The position numbers and the translations under genes are program-made. The notes beneath the pieces were generated by a model, which searched no databases, was not told the origin of the DNA, and was given only the letters and a program-made list of their open reading frames with translations. Positions 1-7,940 of a DNA stretch of 64,000 nucleotides are shown piece after piece. Each line of letters starts with the position of its first letter. Positions within the stretch are counted from its first letter, which is position 1. The DNA is from CAZOHG01 sp964579725 (lineage in GTDB: Bacteria; Zhuqueibacterota; JdFR-76; BMS3Abin05). The stretch lies in assembly GCA_964579725.1 (NCBI GenBank), contig CAZOHG010000011.1, positions 10,865-74,864 of the forward strand, read 5' to 3'.

Positions 1-366
1 ATCTCGCCAGGGATCCACCGAGCCCTCCGGGTGCGGTACCGATTCGTTTTCAAACGCCCGAATCACGCTCACCAGAGCGTCCACATTCTTCAGATCATTC
101 AGCAATTCACTGAGTGTTTTGGTTGATTCACTGATTCCCTTTTCGAAACCGGCCAAATCCACATATTCAATAACGGCCGGAATCTTTTTTGCCGTCGGAA
201 AATGGGTGTGCAAAAAATCCAGCCGTTCGTCCGGAACTTTTACCACGCCGATGTGCGCTTCTCGCTTTCCGCCCGACCAGGAACCGACCTCCACAGCAGC
301 ACCGGTTAGCGCATTAAACAGAGTGGTTTTCCCCGAAAGAGGCAATCCGATGATTCCGACTCGCAT
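1..366 (-). CDS. YchF/OBG-family GTPase-like protein, partial (N-terminus only)
   Basis: Only the first 122 codons are inside the window; the gene runs off the left edge. The protein opens with MRVGIIGLPLSGKTTLFNAL, a P-loop in the form seen in the YchF/OBG NTPases (G-x4-GKT/S), followed by a switch region with DLAGFEKG that corresponds to the G3 DxxG motif. Members of this family bind ATP or GTP and act around the ribosome and in stress responses; that role is family knowledge, not shown here. Canonical YchF reads LPNVGKST, so LPLSGKTT may mark a divergent paralogue. The ATG at 364-366 lies 45 bases after the stop of the deoxyhypusine-synthase-like gene, which suggests it is the last visible gene of the operon. 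Confidence 0.72.
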   Translation of the reverse strand, partial: MRVGIIGLPLSGKTTLFNALTGAAVEVGSWSGGKREAHIGVVKVPDERLDFLHTHFPTAKKIPAVIEYVDLAGFEKGISESTKTLSELLNDLKNVDALVSVIRAFENESVPHPEGSVDPWRD

Positions 367-411
367 AGTGTTTCTCCCGTTTTATTTTTCAAAAAGAAAA
401 ATCCCGTGATT

Positions 412-1359
412 CTACCCAAGTTCCTCAAGAATGGCGGCGGCAAGCAGAGGAATTAAAATTTCGTGGTGCCCTACAAACTGAAACCCCTTGCCGGCATCCA
501 AAGTGGGACGCTGCACCACATTGACCAACGGGCGGTAGTGCCGAATCATGTCAAAATTAGCCGTGTAAAATTCCCGCACGTCGTACCCGATATTGCGCAC
601 CACCGTCAGAGCCTTGAGAAAAACCTCCGGTAAAATAACGGTGGAACCCACCAAAGCCACCACGCCGCCGTGACCCAAATCACGCAGGACCCCTGCCAGA
701 ATGCGGAAATCGCGCAGACTGGCCTCTCCGATAGCGGCTCCGTCCGCATTGGGGTGCTGGTGCACAATGTCCGTCCCAACGCCCACGTGGACCGTCACCG
801 GAATACCCAGTCGGTAACCGTTGGCCAGAATGCTCAATTCCCAGTACGGCGGTTTTTCTTCGAAAATCTTCTTCCCCAACGCCTCACCGTACCCCAATTT
901 TTCGCGGCGTGCCAGGTGAATGGTTTCGTTGATTTTTTCCGCCGTCTCGCGTGACATGCCGAACGTGCCGTTTTGAAGATTGGTAGCCACATCCTCCGAC
1001 GTTTGCCCCCAGTAGGCCAATTCGGTGTCGTGAATCGGCCCCGCGCCGTTCAAACTAACGGTGGTAATAATACCGCGTTCCATGAGATCGATTAATACAG
1101 GGCTCAAGCCGCATTTAATCACGTGCGCCCCCATCATCCAAACAAAAGGCTTTTTTCGGCGATGCCCTTCCACCACGTGGCTCACAAATTCCCGGAGCCC
1201 TTCGCCTTCCAAAATATTGGGGAGCGAATGCCAAAAATCCCGGAATGTCATCCCGGTTTTGCAGGGACTGGCAAATTCGTCCACATTGACCTTGTTTTTG
1301 CGCGTTTCAATGGAAATCGGGTGCACATTTTCGATGTCAATTTCGCGGTAGCGTGACAT
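412..1359 (-). CDS. Deoxyhypusine synthase-like protein
   Basis: This 315-residue protein looks like the bacterial branch of the deoxyhypusine synthase superfamily. Supporting segments are the NAD-site-like SLNGAGPIHDTELA around residues 100-115, VHVGVGTDIVHQHP near residue 195 and the DGAAIGEASLRDF stretch. True deoxyhypusine synthase transfers an aminobutyl group from spermidine to eIF5A. Bacteria lack eIF5A, so homologues like this probably act on a polyamine or another amine, and I cannot tell the substrate. I do not see the region expected around the catalytic lysine of the eukaryotic enzyme near the C-terminus. The ATG at 1359 has a good ribosome binding site (GAGGAG). The gene starts 9 bases after the DUF3108 gene stops. 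Confidence 0.68.
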   Translation of the reverse strand: MSRYREIDIENVHPISIETRKNKVNVDEFASPCKTGMTFRDFWHSLPNILEGEGLREFVSHVVEGHRRKKPFVWMMGAHVIKCGLSPVLIDLMERGIITTVSLNGAGPIHDTELAYWGQTSEDVATNLQNGTFGMSRETAEKINETIHLARREKLGYGEALGKKIFEEKPPYWELSILANGYRLGIPVTVHVGVGTDIVHQHPNADGAAIGEASLRDFRILAGVLRDLGHGGVVALVGSTVILPEVFLKALTVVRNIGYDVREFYTANFDMIRHYRPLVNVVQRPTLDAGKGFQFVGHHEILIPLLAAAILEELG

Positions 1360-1368
1360 ATTTTCTCC

Positions 1369-2190
1369 TCATTTTGAAACCCCAAGTCGAAACTTTTTTA
1401 ATTCGGCCACAAATGAGCCCACCAAAACCCTGCTTTTCATTAAGACGGGCATGTGGCGCGTATCGTCCGTCAGCCACACGGTCAGTTTACCTTTCTGCTG
1501 AAAAATACCGGTGCTTTTGAGAATCGGTTCGATGACAATGCAGTGGAATTTTCCGGCCCGGACGCGTACCTCTTCTTTGCGCAAAATTTTAACCTCTAAC
1601 GGGTACACCTTGTGATCGGCATAATTAGCCACGGCAATCGGATCGCCCACCGTTAGGGGACGGGTGCGGACAAAATAAAGGGACGACAGAACATCCTGCA
1701 CATCGGGCGGCACCGGGATGGTGTCGCCGCGGCTGACCACAAAATGGTGTCGCTGGTCGAATTTCTCCTCAATGTCGGCCAGGAACTTTCCTTCGCGAAG
1801 ATGCTTTTCAAAATGCCACGTAAACAGCCCCCGGACGTCCATGAGGGATTCCACCCGATCACGTACTCGAAAAAAGGTGGAAAAGGTGCGATTGGTGTGA
1901 GCAGTGGAACGCAGCAGGTACACCTTCCGCCCCTCGTACAGGCGTATTTCCGGCACTTCCATGACGGCTTCGCCGGCGTGGATCGGCCCCCAGCGAATAA
2001 CAAACGTAAGTTTTTCCCCTACCCCGAAGGCGTGGTTGGGAAGGCTTCGGAAAAGAGTGTCAACGGCTGAAGAAGAATCCGACTCGGACGCCCCGGGCGG
2101 GGCACCTGCTGCGCTTTGCACGTTCGGCCGTCCCGCCAAACCAACCCCAAAAAGCCCCAAAATTCCCCAAAACAAGAGTTTTTGCTTCAT
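1369..2190 (-). CDS. DUF3108 domain protein, exported
   Basis: A 273-residue protein with a signal peptide (MKQKLLFWGILGLFGVGL) followed by a low-complexity Ala/Ser/Gly linker and a DUF3108-type beta-rich domain. Typical family features are the start GEKLTFVIRWGPIHAGEA, a segment describing a response to force or rotation (SLMDVRGLFTWHFEKHLREGK), and the end KLTVWLTDDTRHMPVLMKSR. The function of DUF3108 proteins is not established; they are periplasmic or envelope-associated. I chose the ATG at 2188-2190 because it overlaps the stop of the upstream glycosyltransferase in an ATGA junction. The reading frame stays open further upstream, but only as a shadow of that gene. Confidence 0.8.
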   Translation of the reverse strand: MKQKLLFWGILGLFGVGLAGRPNVQSAAGAPPGASESDSSSAVDTLFRSLPNHAFGVGEKLTFVIRWGPIHAGEAVMEVPEIRLYEGRKVYLLRSTAHTNRTFSTFFRVRDRVESLMDVRGLFTWHFEKHLREGKFLADIEEKFDQRHHFVVSRGDTIPVPPDVQDVLSSLYFVRTRPLTVGDPIAVANYADHKVYPLEVKILRKEEVRVRAGKFHCIVIEPILKSTGIFQQKGKLTVWLTDDTRHMPVLMKSRVLVGSFVAELKKFRLGVSK

Positions 2191-3215
2191 GATTCTATTT
2201 TCATTTTCTGAAGAACCTTTTCCAAAACCGTCTGCACCGAAATTTGTTCCATGCAGCGGCTTTTCACACAGGTTTTGTCCCCGCAGGTTTTGCAAGAAAC
2301 GCGGGAAGGCACGAGCACGGAATCCGGGCGACCGTAGGGCCCCCACCGCTGCGGTGAACAGGGCGGAACCGGACAGTAAAAGCCCACCACCTCTGTCCCC
2401 ATTGCCACGGCGATGTGAAGCGGCCCCGTGCTGTTGGCCACGACTACGTGCGCCCATTTCAAAACCGCCGCAAGTTCCGTCAAATCGATTTCACCGGCCA
2501 AATTGATGACCCCGCTGCCCCCGATTTCCACAAGCCGCTCCCCCAAAAGGCGCTCACTAACCGCACCAGTGACCACTACGGGCAAATTTCGGGCGCGAAG
2601 TTTTCGTGCCAGCTCCCCAAAAAACGACAGCGGCCAATCGACGGCCGAACCGCCACTGCCGGGATGAAGTACAACAAACGGTTGCTCCCTGACGACGCCT
2701 CTTGAATCCAGCAGTTCTCTTACCTTTTCGAGCACCGCCGAAGGCACCTGAAAATGAAAACGAACCGGGCGCCCTTCAATCCCAAAAGGCTGCAAAAGGT
2801 TGAGATTGTGCTCCACCTCGTGAAGGAGCGAGCGCTTGCGGTGTTCAAAAACCCGGGTTGTGTACAAAAACGAAAAAGCCCGGTAAGCCGTTCCCACCCG
2901 AATCGGAATATGGGCTCGGGCCATTCGCCAGGCCCATTTTAAGTCGGGGTGCAGAGCAATCGCCGCCGCCACACCCGCTTTTTTCAATGCCTCAACTGGA
3001 TTTCCCCCATTTTCAATCTCTTCTTCAGTCCACACCACATCCACATCCCTGTGTAACTCCAGAAGCGGCTTGGTGTACTCTCTAGCTAAAAAAATGACCT
3101 TTGCCTCGGGCCAAGCCCGCTTAATGGCCGAGGCCACCGGAGTGGAAAGCACCACATCTCCGATTCGGTCGGTCCGAATGAGCAAAATCCGAGCTTTGGG
3201 AGGAAGATTAAGCAC
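2187..3215 (-). CDS. Glycosyltransferase family 9 (heptosyltransferase-like)
   Basis: A 342-residue member of the ADP-heptose:LPS heptosyltransferase family (GT9). The N-terminal half starts with ILLIRTDRIGDVVLSTPV, the usual GT9 opening. The C-terminal half has VVLHPGSGG at the acceptor/donor cleft and VVANSTGPLHIAVAMGTEVVGFY, the sugar-nucleotide-binding block. Four cysteines near the C-terminus (CKTCGDKTCVKSRC) resemble the cluster found at the end of many WaaF-like enzymes. It presumably adds a heptose or another sugar to the LPS core at the cytoplasmic membrane. The start is GTG at 3213-3215, three bases after the stop of the phosphatase gene, so the two are translationally close. Exact donor and acceptor cannot be read from sequence. 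Confidence 0.85.
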   Translation of the reverse strand: MLNLPPKARILLIRTDRIGDVVLSTPVASAIKRAWPEAKVIFLAREYTKPLLELHRDVDVVWTEEEIENGGNPVEALKKAGVAAAIALHPDLKWAWRMARAHIPIRVGTAYRAFSFLYTTRVFEHRKRSLLHEVEHNLNLLQPFGIEGRPVRFHFQVPSAVLEKVRELLDSRGVVREQPFVVLHPGSGGSAVDWPLSFFGELARKLRARNLPVVVTGAVSERLLGERLVEIGGSGVINLAGEIDLTELAAVLKWAHVVVANSTGPLHIAVAMGTEVVGFYCPVPPCSPQRWGPYGRPDSVLVPSRVSCKTCGDKTCVKSRCMEQISVQTVLEKVLQKMKIES

Positions 3216-3218
3216 AAC

Positions 3219-3734
3219 CTATTCCCCCGTGCCGTTTTTCCGCGCAAATTCGGCCTCAGCCAATTGCAAAAGTCTGGGGAGAATACGGCGAATTTCCGTC
3301 TGAAGTTCCGCAAAAACTTTCCGGTAAAAATCTTTGTCCCGCCCAATGGGATCGGGGATATCCGAACGCCCCCACTTTTTCTTGTCTCGATCAAAATGTT
3401 TTAGCAGAAAAACATTTTCCTGAAATTGCGGAAATAGTTCGTGAATAAATTTTAGGTGTTCTTTTTCCATTACAAAAACAATGTCCGCTCTGCGCAAATG
3501 GTGTTCACGCAAGGCCCTGGAACGATGTCCCGAAATGTCGATTCCGTTTTCCGCGCAAACTTCAATGGCAAATCGAGCCGGAGGGCTGCCGTCAAAGGCA
3601 CCGGTTCCGGCAGAAACAACGGCAATTCGATCGCGATAAGCCTCAGGCAATTCCTTCCGAAAAATGCCCTCGGCCATCGGACTCCGGCAACTGTTTCCCG
3701 TACAAACAAATAAAACCGTGAATTTTTCTTTCAT
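3219..3734 (-). CDS. Low-molecular-weight protein-tyrosine phosphatase
   Basis: A 171-residue protein with the diagnostic P-loop CTGNSCRS: nucleophile Cys11, five residues, then Arg17. The general acid is in the DPIGRD segment (Asp128). Size and order fit the low-molecular-weight phosphatase family, which removes phosphate from tyrosine on proteins or, in related enzymes, from arginine. In bacteria such genes often sit in polysaccharide loci and control tyrosine autokinases. Here it lies between two GT9 glycosyltransferases and tsaC, but no tyrosine kinase is visible. The ATG at 3732-3734 lacks a strong ribosome binding site. Family assignment is firm; the substrate is unknown. Confidence 0.9.
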   Translation of the reverse strand: MKEKFTVLFVCTGNSCRSPMAEGIFRKELPEAYRDRIAVVSAGTGAFDGSPPARFAIEVCAENGIDISGHRSRALREHHLRRADIVFVMEKEHLKFIHELFPQFQENVFLLKHFDRDKKKWGRSDIPDPIGRDKDFYRKVFAELQTEIRRILPRLLQLAEAEFARKNGTGE

Positions 3735-3802
3735 TAACTTGCGTCAATTCCAATTTGTTTCACGTGACCATTGGCAACCGATTCGAGGACGGACGTTCAC
3801 AA

Positions 3803-4459
3803 TCAATCAGTATTTTTCAAATCGCCCACCACCTGCACAATTTCCTCGAGCGGAAGCGCTCCTTCCCGTACGAGCTGCACAGAGCCGCCCACGACGTTCA
3901 AAATCGTGGACGGCAACGCAGTTTGTGCTGTTCCGCCGTCCACAACGGCTTCGACCGAGGTCAAAATTTCCCGAGGAATTTCTCCCAAACTGCGGGGATT
4001 TCCGCCGCCGCTCACATTGGCGCTGGTGGAAAGCACAGGGCCTTTCAACTTCAAGCTAAGCTGTCGACAAAATTCGTGGGACGGCAATCGAACACCTACG
4101 GTGTGCCCTTCACCCAAAAACCGGCCGGTCAGGTTTTTTTTCGCCCTAAAAATAAGCGTGAGAGGTCCCGGCCAAAAGACTTCCGTCAATTTTTGGGCTT
4201 CAGGGGGAATTTCCTCAACCAAAAAATCCAGCATGGCCCGTTCGCCAATAAGTACCTGAATTGGTTTGGAAAAGGCGCGGCCTTTCAAGCGGTACACCCT
4301 TTCCACTGCGGCAGGCTGAAAGGGATCGGCACCCAAACCGTAAATGGTGTCGGTGGGGTAAACCAAAACACCTCCTGAACGCAGGATTTTTGCCGCTTTT
4401 TCCGCCACTTTTCCCACCGACTGATTTTTAAGCGACCACACACGGGGGGCATCAGGCAT
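3803..4459 (-). CDS. tsaC: Threonylcarbamoyl-AMP synthase (TsaC/Sua5/YrdC)
   Basis: A 218-residue YrdC-domain protein. It makes L-threonylcarbamoyl-AMP from threonine, bicarbonate and ATP, the first step toward the t6A37 modification of ANN-decoding tRNAs. Seen here: VLVYPTDTIYGLGAD, the KGRAFSKPIQVLI block carrying the conserved basic residues, VGVRLPSH and LSTSANVSGG. The length fits the single-domain TsaC form without the Sua5 C-terminal domain. The ATG at 4457-4459 overlaps the end of the heptosyltransferase gene by 8 bases. A housekeeping enzyme inside an LPS operon is common and implies nothing about its role. Confidence 0.93.
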   Translation of the reverse strand: MPDAPRVWSLKNQSVGKVAEKAAKILRSGGVLVYPTDTIYGLGADPFQPAAVERVYRLKGRAFSKPIQVLIGERAMLDFLVEEIPPEAQKLTEVFWPGPLTLIFRAKKNLTGRFLGEGHTVGVRLPSHEFCRQLSLKLKGPVLSTSANVSGGGNPRSLGEIPREILTSVEAVVDGGTAQTALPSTILNVVGGSVQLVREGALPLEEIVQVVGDLKNTD

Positions 4460-5483
4460 TCAACAGTTCCTCCGTAGCCCGAAGAACCTCCACAACCGAA
4501 ATGCTTTTCATGCAGTCAAAGGTGCCGAGCGGACAACGGCTGCCACCGTGTTCCCCGCAGGGCCGGCAGGCGAGGGTTTTGTTTTCCACCAGTCGATGGG
4601 GCACCCCAAAGGGGGTAAAACCAAACGACGGTAGCGTGGGCCCGAAGATTTCAACCACCCGTGTCCCCACGGCAGAGGCCAGATGGACGGGCGCGCTGTC
4701 GTTGGCGACCAACACGTCACAGCGGCGAATGGCTTCGGCCGACTGCCGCGGGGTGAGCTTACCCACAAAATTGGCCACGCGGCTCGGAGCCACCTCTTGC
4801 AGCAAACGCCCAAAATCGGCATCCTCGGGGCCCCCTACAACCACAATTTGAACACCTTCTTTTAACAATTCTCGAACGAGTTGTGCAAAACGGTCAGGCA
4901 GCCAGCGTTTGGTAAACCAGACCGAACCTGGGGCTACCGCCACACAGGCTGCCTCCTTTTTTAAGCCACTGCTCCTCCACAGAGTTTCCACTGTTTGGCG
5001 GTCAGATTCGTCAATTTGCAAATGCAAACCCGATTCTTTGGGAACCAAAATGCCCAAGGGCTGGAGCAATCTCAGATTCCGATTGACCTCGTGTTCCTTC
5101 TTTTCGTAGGAAACAATTTGCGTGTACAGAAACGCCGCCCAACTTTTGTCAAATCCGATTCGAACGGGGATGTGGGCCCAGCGCGCCAGCAGGGCGCTGC
5201 GCCACGAGCGGTGGGGCAAAAGTACCAGATCGTATTTTGTCTTCCGCAGCCACAAAACTTTTTTAAAAAAAGCCCGCAGACTCCGCTCTTTCTTTCGTTT
5301 GTCGTACAAAATGACCTTGTCAAGACCCGGGTAATTTTCCAACACATTGGCCACCGCCGGAATGGCCAGGAAATGAATTTCAGCGGAAGCGTAGAGGTTT
5401 TTCCGAAGTTCGTCCACAAGCGGAAGCGTCAGAATTACGTCTCCCAAATAAGCGGTTTGAATAATCAGCACCCGGTAACTCAC
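4452..5483 (-). CDS. waaF: LPS heptosyltransferase II-like (GT9)
   Basis: A 343-residue GT9 enzyme. It starts VSYRVLIIQTAYLGDVILTL and carries VAPGSVWFTKRWLPDRFAQL, then VLVANDSAPVHLASAVGTRVVEIFGPT, the ADP-heptose-binding block of WaaF. Cys residues near the end (CRPCGEHGGSRCPLGTFDC) match those of WaaF-type proteins. The likely reaction is transfer of L-glycero-D-manno-heptose onto the inner core of LPS. I chose the GTG at 5481-5483 because GGAGG lies seven bases upstream and its GTGA overlaps the stop of the acyltransferase gene. A longer frame reaching 5570 would lie inside that gene. It differs clearly from the other GT9 gene at 2187-3215, so the two probably act at different steps. Confidence 0.85.
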   Translation of the reverse strand: MSYRVLIIQTAYLGDVILTLPLVDELRKNLYASAEIHFLAIPAVANVLENYPGLDKVILYDKRKKERSLRAFFKKVLWLRKTKYDLVLLPHRSWRSALLARWAHIPVRIGFDKSWAAFLYTQIVSYEKKEHEVNRNLRLLQPLGILVPKESGLHLQIDESDRQTVETLWRSSGLKKEAACVAVAPGSVWFTKRWLPDRFAQLVRELLKEGVQIVVVGGPEDADFGRLLQEVAPSRVANFVGKLTPRQSAEAIRRCDVLVANDSAPVHLASAVGTRVVEIFGPTLPSFGFTPFGVPHRLVENKTLACRPCGEHGGSRCPLGTFDCMKSISVVEVLRATEELLNA

Positions 5484-6382
5484 GGCATTTCCTCCGAAGG
5501 ACGGGTTTTCCACCGACGGTGCATCCAAAACCACTGCTCGGGGAAATGGCGAATCTGTTTTTCGGCCCATTCGGTAAACCGCCGGGTGAGTTCGTAGAGA
5601 TTCTCCGGCGTTGGCCCGTGCAGATCGTCCGTTTTAATTTCCACAAATTCGGTGACGTACTGCCCGTTTTGCCACACGGTTTGGGCGTACACCATCGGGG
5701 CATTTCCTTTCAGAGCCAACAGGGCGGCTCCCACTGAAGCCGACGCTTTCCGTCCAAAAAACGGAACAAACAGTCCGTCACGCCCTGCGTCCTGGTCTGA
5801 CAAAAGCGCCACGACTTCACCCCGACTCAAAGCCTCCAGTGATTTTCGCACGGCACCTCCGACGTGAATGATTTTTGACCCCGCCAACAATCGTGTTCGA
5901 TTAATCCAGCGGTCGGCCAGATTGTTCCGTTGGGTTCCCACAATAATCCGCGTCGGGTAGCCCAACAAAGGGGCCACGGCCGCCATGAATTCCCAATTGC
6001 CCAGGTGGGGCCCGTTCAATACCACCCCCTGCCCTTTTTCAAAGGCCTGTTTTAGAACCGATTCATTTTTTACCGTCACAAGCCGGAAAAATTTTCGCGG
6101 AATCAAACGCGGCAAAAAAATAAAATCAACAGCAACGCGTCCGAAGTGACGGTACACCCGCCAGGCAAAATGTTGACATTCCGCCGGGGATTTTTCAGGA
6201 AAGGCACGACAAAGATTTTCGATTGTCACCGCGCGGCGAATTCTCAAGACATAAAACGCCAAAAAACTGAGAAGACGTGCCAGCCCCACCCCCAAACGGT
6301 ACGGGAGAAGACGCACTGCCGCGGCCATGGTTTGCAGCAGAAGGAACTCAAAAACATTCCGGATTTTTTTAGTTTCCGCCAT
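5480..6382 (-). CDS. Lipid A biosynthesis acyltransferase (LpxL/HtrB family)
   Basis: A 300-residue acyltransferase. The HxxxxE-type catalytic motif appears as GPHLGNWEFMAA about 40% into the protein. Further family features are PTRIIVGTQRNNLADRWINR, then LLSDQDAGRDGLFVPFFGRKA and the end FPEQWFWMHRRWKTRP, all typical of late (secondary) acyltransferases. These enzymes add a fatty acyl chain to Kdo-lipid A at the inner face of the cytoplasmic membrane. A hydrophobic N-terminus anchors the protein. It overlaps the peptidase MA-like gene by 14 bases and the heptosyltransferase by 4, so the three are probably one transcript. The chain added (lauroyl, myristoyl or other) cannot be read. Confidence 0.9.
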   Translation of the reverse strand: MAETKKIRNVFEFLLLQTMAAAVRLLPYRLGVGLARLLSFLAFYVLRIRRAVTIENLCRAFPEKSPAECQHFAWRVYRHFGRVAVDFIFLPRLIPRKFFRLVTVKNESVLKQAFEKGQGVVLNGPHLGNWEFMAAVAPLLGYPTRIIVGTQRNNLADRWINRTRLLAGSKIIHVGGAVRKSLEALSRGEVVALLSDQDAGRDGLFVPFFGRKASASVGAALLALKGNAPMVYAQTVWQNGQYVTEFVEIKTDDLHGPTPENLYELTRRFTEWAEKQIRHFPEQWFWMHRRWKTRPSEEMP

Positions 6383-7295
6383 GCTCCTCCTCGGAAATGT
6401 CCGCCCAATTGTTCATTCGCTTTCGATTTTTACGCCGAATAAAATAAAAGGAAACAGCCACAAAAAGGGGAAGAGCCAGCCAAAGGTACAGGTCAATATC
6501 GAATAAAAATTGCCAGTGGTAATGTTTCTTGACGTAATCTTCAAAATTGTCCTCATATTGAAAAATGGTCAGTCCGGTTATTGACTGGAGAGCCTGGTCA
6601 AAAGAACCGGTTTTTTTTAATTGACGAAAAAAGGGGGGAAATTTCTTCCAGCCAAAATAATCGACAAAGAATTTCAACGCGGCGTAACTTTCCGCGTACG
6701 CCAACCGTGCCTTGGCGCGGCCGAAACGAAGCACATTGTTGACGTCGTCCAGCGAAAGCAATGAATGGGTTAACACCGCCCGTGAAAGAATGGTGTTGTT
6801 GTCGGAAACACGTTCTCCCGAAAGCAAGACAGCGATGCCTTCGTCAAACCAGCGGGGCGTTTGGACGCCCGGGTAAAGGGCTCCCATCCAGGCGTGCACC
6901 AATTCGTGGCGTTCCACAGCAAAAAAACGATCTTCCTTTATTTGGTTCGACATTAAAATAATGAGATGAATATCCGGGCGCGTAACCCCCTGGCTCCACT
7001 CCGGAATCGTGTTGCGGGTCAGGCGGTCAAATTCCTTTCGTGAATTGGCCAGCAAAATACGGATTGTGTCCCGCGGAACCTCCCCGAAAATCGATTGGTA
7101 TTTCGGTGTGATTTTCCAGGCAACTTGGGCTACTTTTTCAGCCAAATGCCTTTGTGGTTTTTGAAACAGAACCCGGTAATTTCGGAGGCTGACGCTTTCC
7201 CAATGGCGTTCGGAAGGAACGGCTCCCGACGTCCGGACATTCAGACCGAAAAAGAGCCCAAGCCCCGCACAGACCAGTAAAATCTTCTTACGCAC
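6369..7295 (-). CDS. Peptidase MA-like membrane metalloprotease
   Basis: A 308-residue protein with a signal peptide, a gluzincin-type domain and one C-terminal membrane helix (LFDIDLYLWLALPLFVAVSF) followed by a basic tail. The zinc motif is HELVH at 130-134 and the likely third ligand is Glu152 in RWFDEG, the spacing of peptidase MA-like proteins. The active domain would face the periplasm. The substrate is unknown. The gene leads the LPS operon and lies directly downstream of a good promoter at 7372-7400, so it may be the first gene of the transcript. An envelope quality-control or processing role is inference from position. Confidence 0.75.
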   Translation of the reverse strand: MRKKILLVCAGLGLFFGLNVRTSGAVPSERHWESVSLRNYRVLFQKPQRHLAEKVAQVAWKITPKYQSIFGEVPRDTIRILLANSRKEFDRLTRNTIPEWSQGVTRPDIHLIILMSNQIKEDRFFAVERHELVHAWMGALYPGVQTPRWFDEGIAVLLSGERVSDNNTILSRAVLTHSLLSLDDVNNVLRFGRAKARLAYAESYAALKFFVDYFGWKKFPPFFRQLKKTGSFDQALQSITGLTIFQYEDNFEDYVKKHYHWQFLFDIDLYLWLALPLFVAVSFYFIRRKNRKRMNNWADISEEEHGGN

Positions 7296-7618
7296 AAAAT
7301 ACCTCGAATTTCATTGCCAGGAAATTTTTCAGACAAGTTCAAAGGGATTCTTAAGTGATTAAAATTAAAAAAAATTAATCAGAGTTGCCACAAAAATCAA
7401 GTTTTTTTGTGTCGAATGAAATTTGAAATCAAGCAAAGTAAACGCACTAAAAGAATTTCATCAACAGCAACAGACAAAAAGAGGGGGCCTTTTTTTCAAA
7501 ATTGGTTTACTGCAGCTTGCAAGAAAAAACACACTGTTTAAAAATAGGGTACGAGGTACCGTTGCGCGGGAAACCACCGTTCAAAATGGGGATTTTTAGG
7601 CGACAAAACCGGGATAAA
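7296..7618. other. Intergenic region, AT-rich
   Basis: This is the 323-base space between the zinc-finger gene and the peptidase gene. It holds the promoter at 7372-7400 and a small AT stem-loop (7389-7396 with 7404-7411) that overlaps its -35 box. The rest, about 7420-7618, shows no convincing gene, tRNA or repeat. Confidence 0.6.
7372..7400 (-). promoter_or_regulatory. Predicted promoter of the peptidase/LPS operon
   Basis: On the minus strand: TTGATT (7395-7400), a spacer of exactly 17 bases, then TAATTT (7372-7377). Transcription would start near 7365, about 70 bases before the ATG at 7295. It follows the same pattern as eight other candidates in this window. Read by eye only. Confidence 0.55.
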
Positions 7619-7879
7619 TTAGTGCCGTTGAATTCTTTCTTGCAGTAAAAGGACCTCCGGGGGAACAGGGTGGGCTAATTCGGCGCTCAATATTTCGTAG
7701 TAATCCCGCATTTCCTCCAGCTTGTCCTGACACACAGGACAGGAAGCGACATGCAGGGCAATCCTTTTGTCGCTCGCCAAGTGAAAATACGAACTCAATA
7801 GAAACTGCTCCAATTCCACGTCCTGTGGGCAGTCTGAATGCGGGGGCGGGTTTTGCGCCGTTTGGTAGTTTTCTTCCAT
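7619..7879 (-). CDS. Small zinc-finger protein, anti-sigma-like
   Basis: An 86-residue protein with His43-x3-Cys47-x2-Cys50 (HVASCPVC), the core of the zf-HC2 zinc fold found in ZAS-type anti-sigma factors. No membrane helix follows, so it would be cytoplasmic. The flanking region is charged and helical (ERIQRH end). I chose the ATG at 7877-7879; a TTG at 7918 would add 13 residues. The gene lies just after the unrecognised 373-residue protein and is probably cotranscribed with it. Calling it an anti-sigma factor depends on that neighbour being a sigma-like protein, which is unproven. It could also be a zinc-binding adaptor. Confidence 0.55.
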   Translation of the reverse strand: MEENYQTAQNPPPHSDCPQDVELEQFLLSSYFHLASDKRIALHVASCPVCQDKLEEMRDYYEILSAELAHPVPPEVLLLQERIQRH

Positions 7880-7940
7880 ATTTTTTCTTTTTTTAATTAC
7901 ATCTAAATATAGAGACAAAAGGGCAAAATGCGGAAAAATA

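Noticed and set aside
2191..2457. N-terminal extension of the DUF3108 protein
   Set aside because: It would run through the glycosyltransferase gene; the ATG at 2190 gives a signal peptide and an ATGA overlap.
7389..7411. AT-only stem-loop as a terminator
   Set aside because: No GC pairs, and it overlaps the -35 box of a good promoter.
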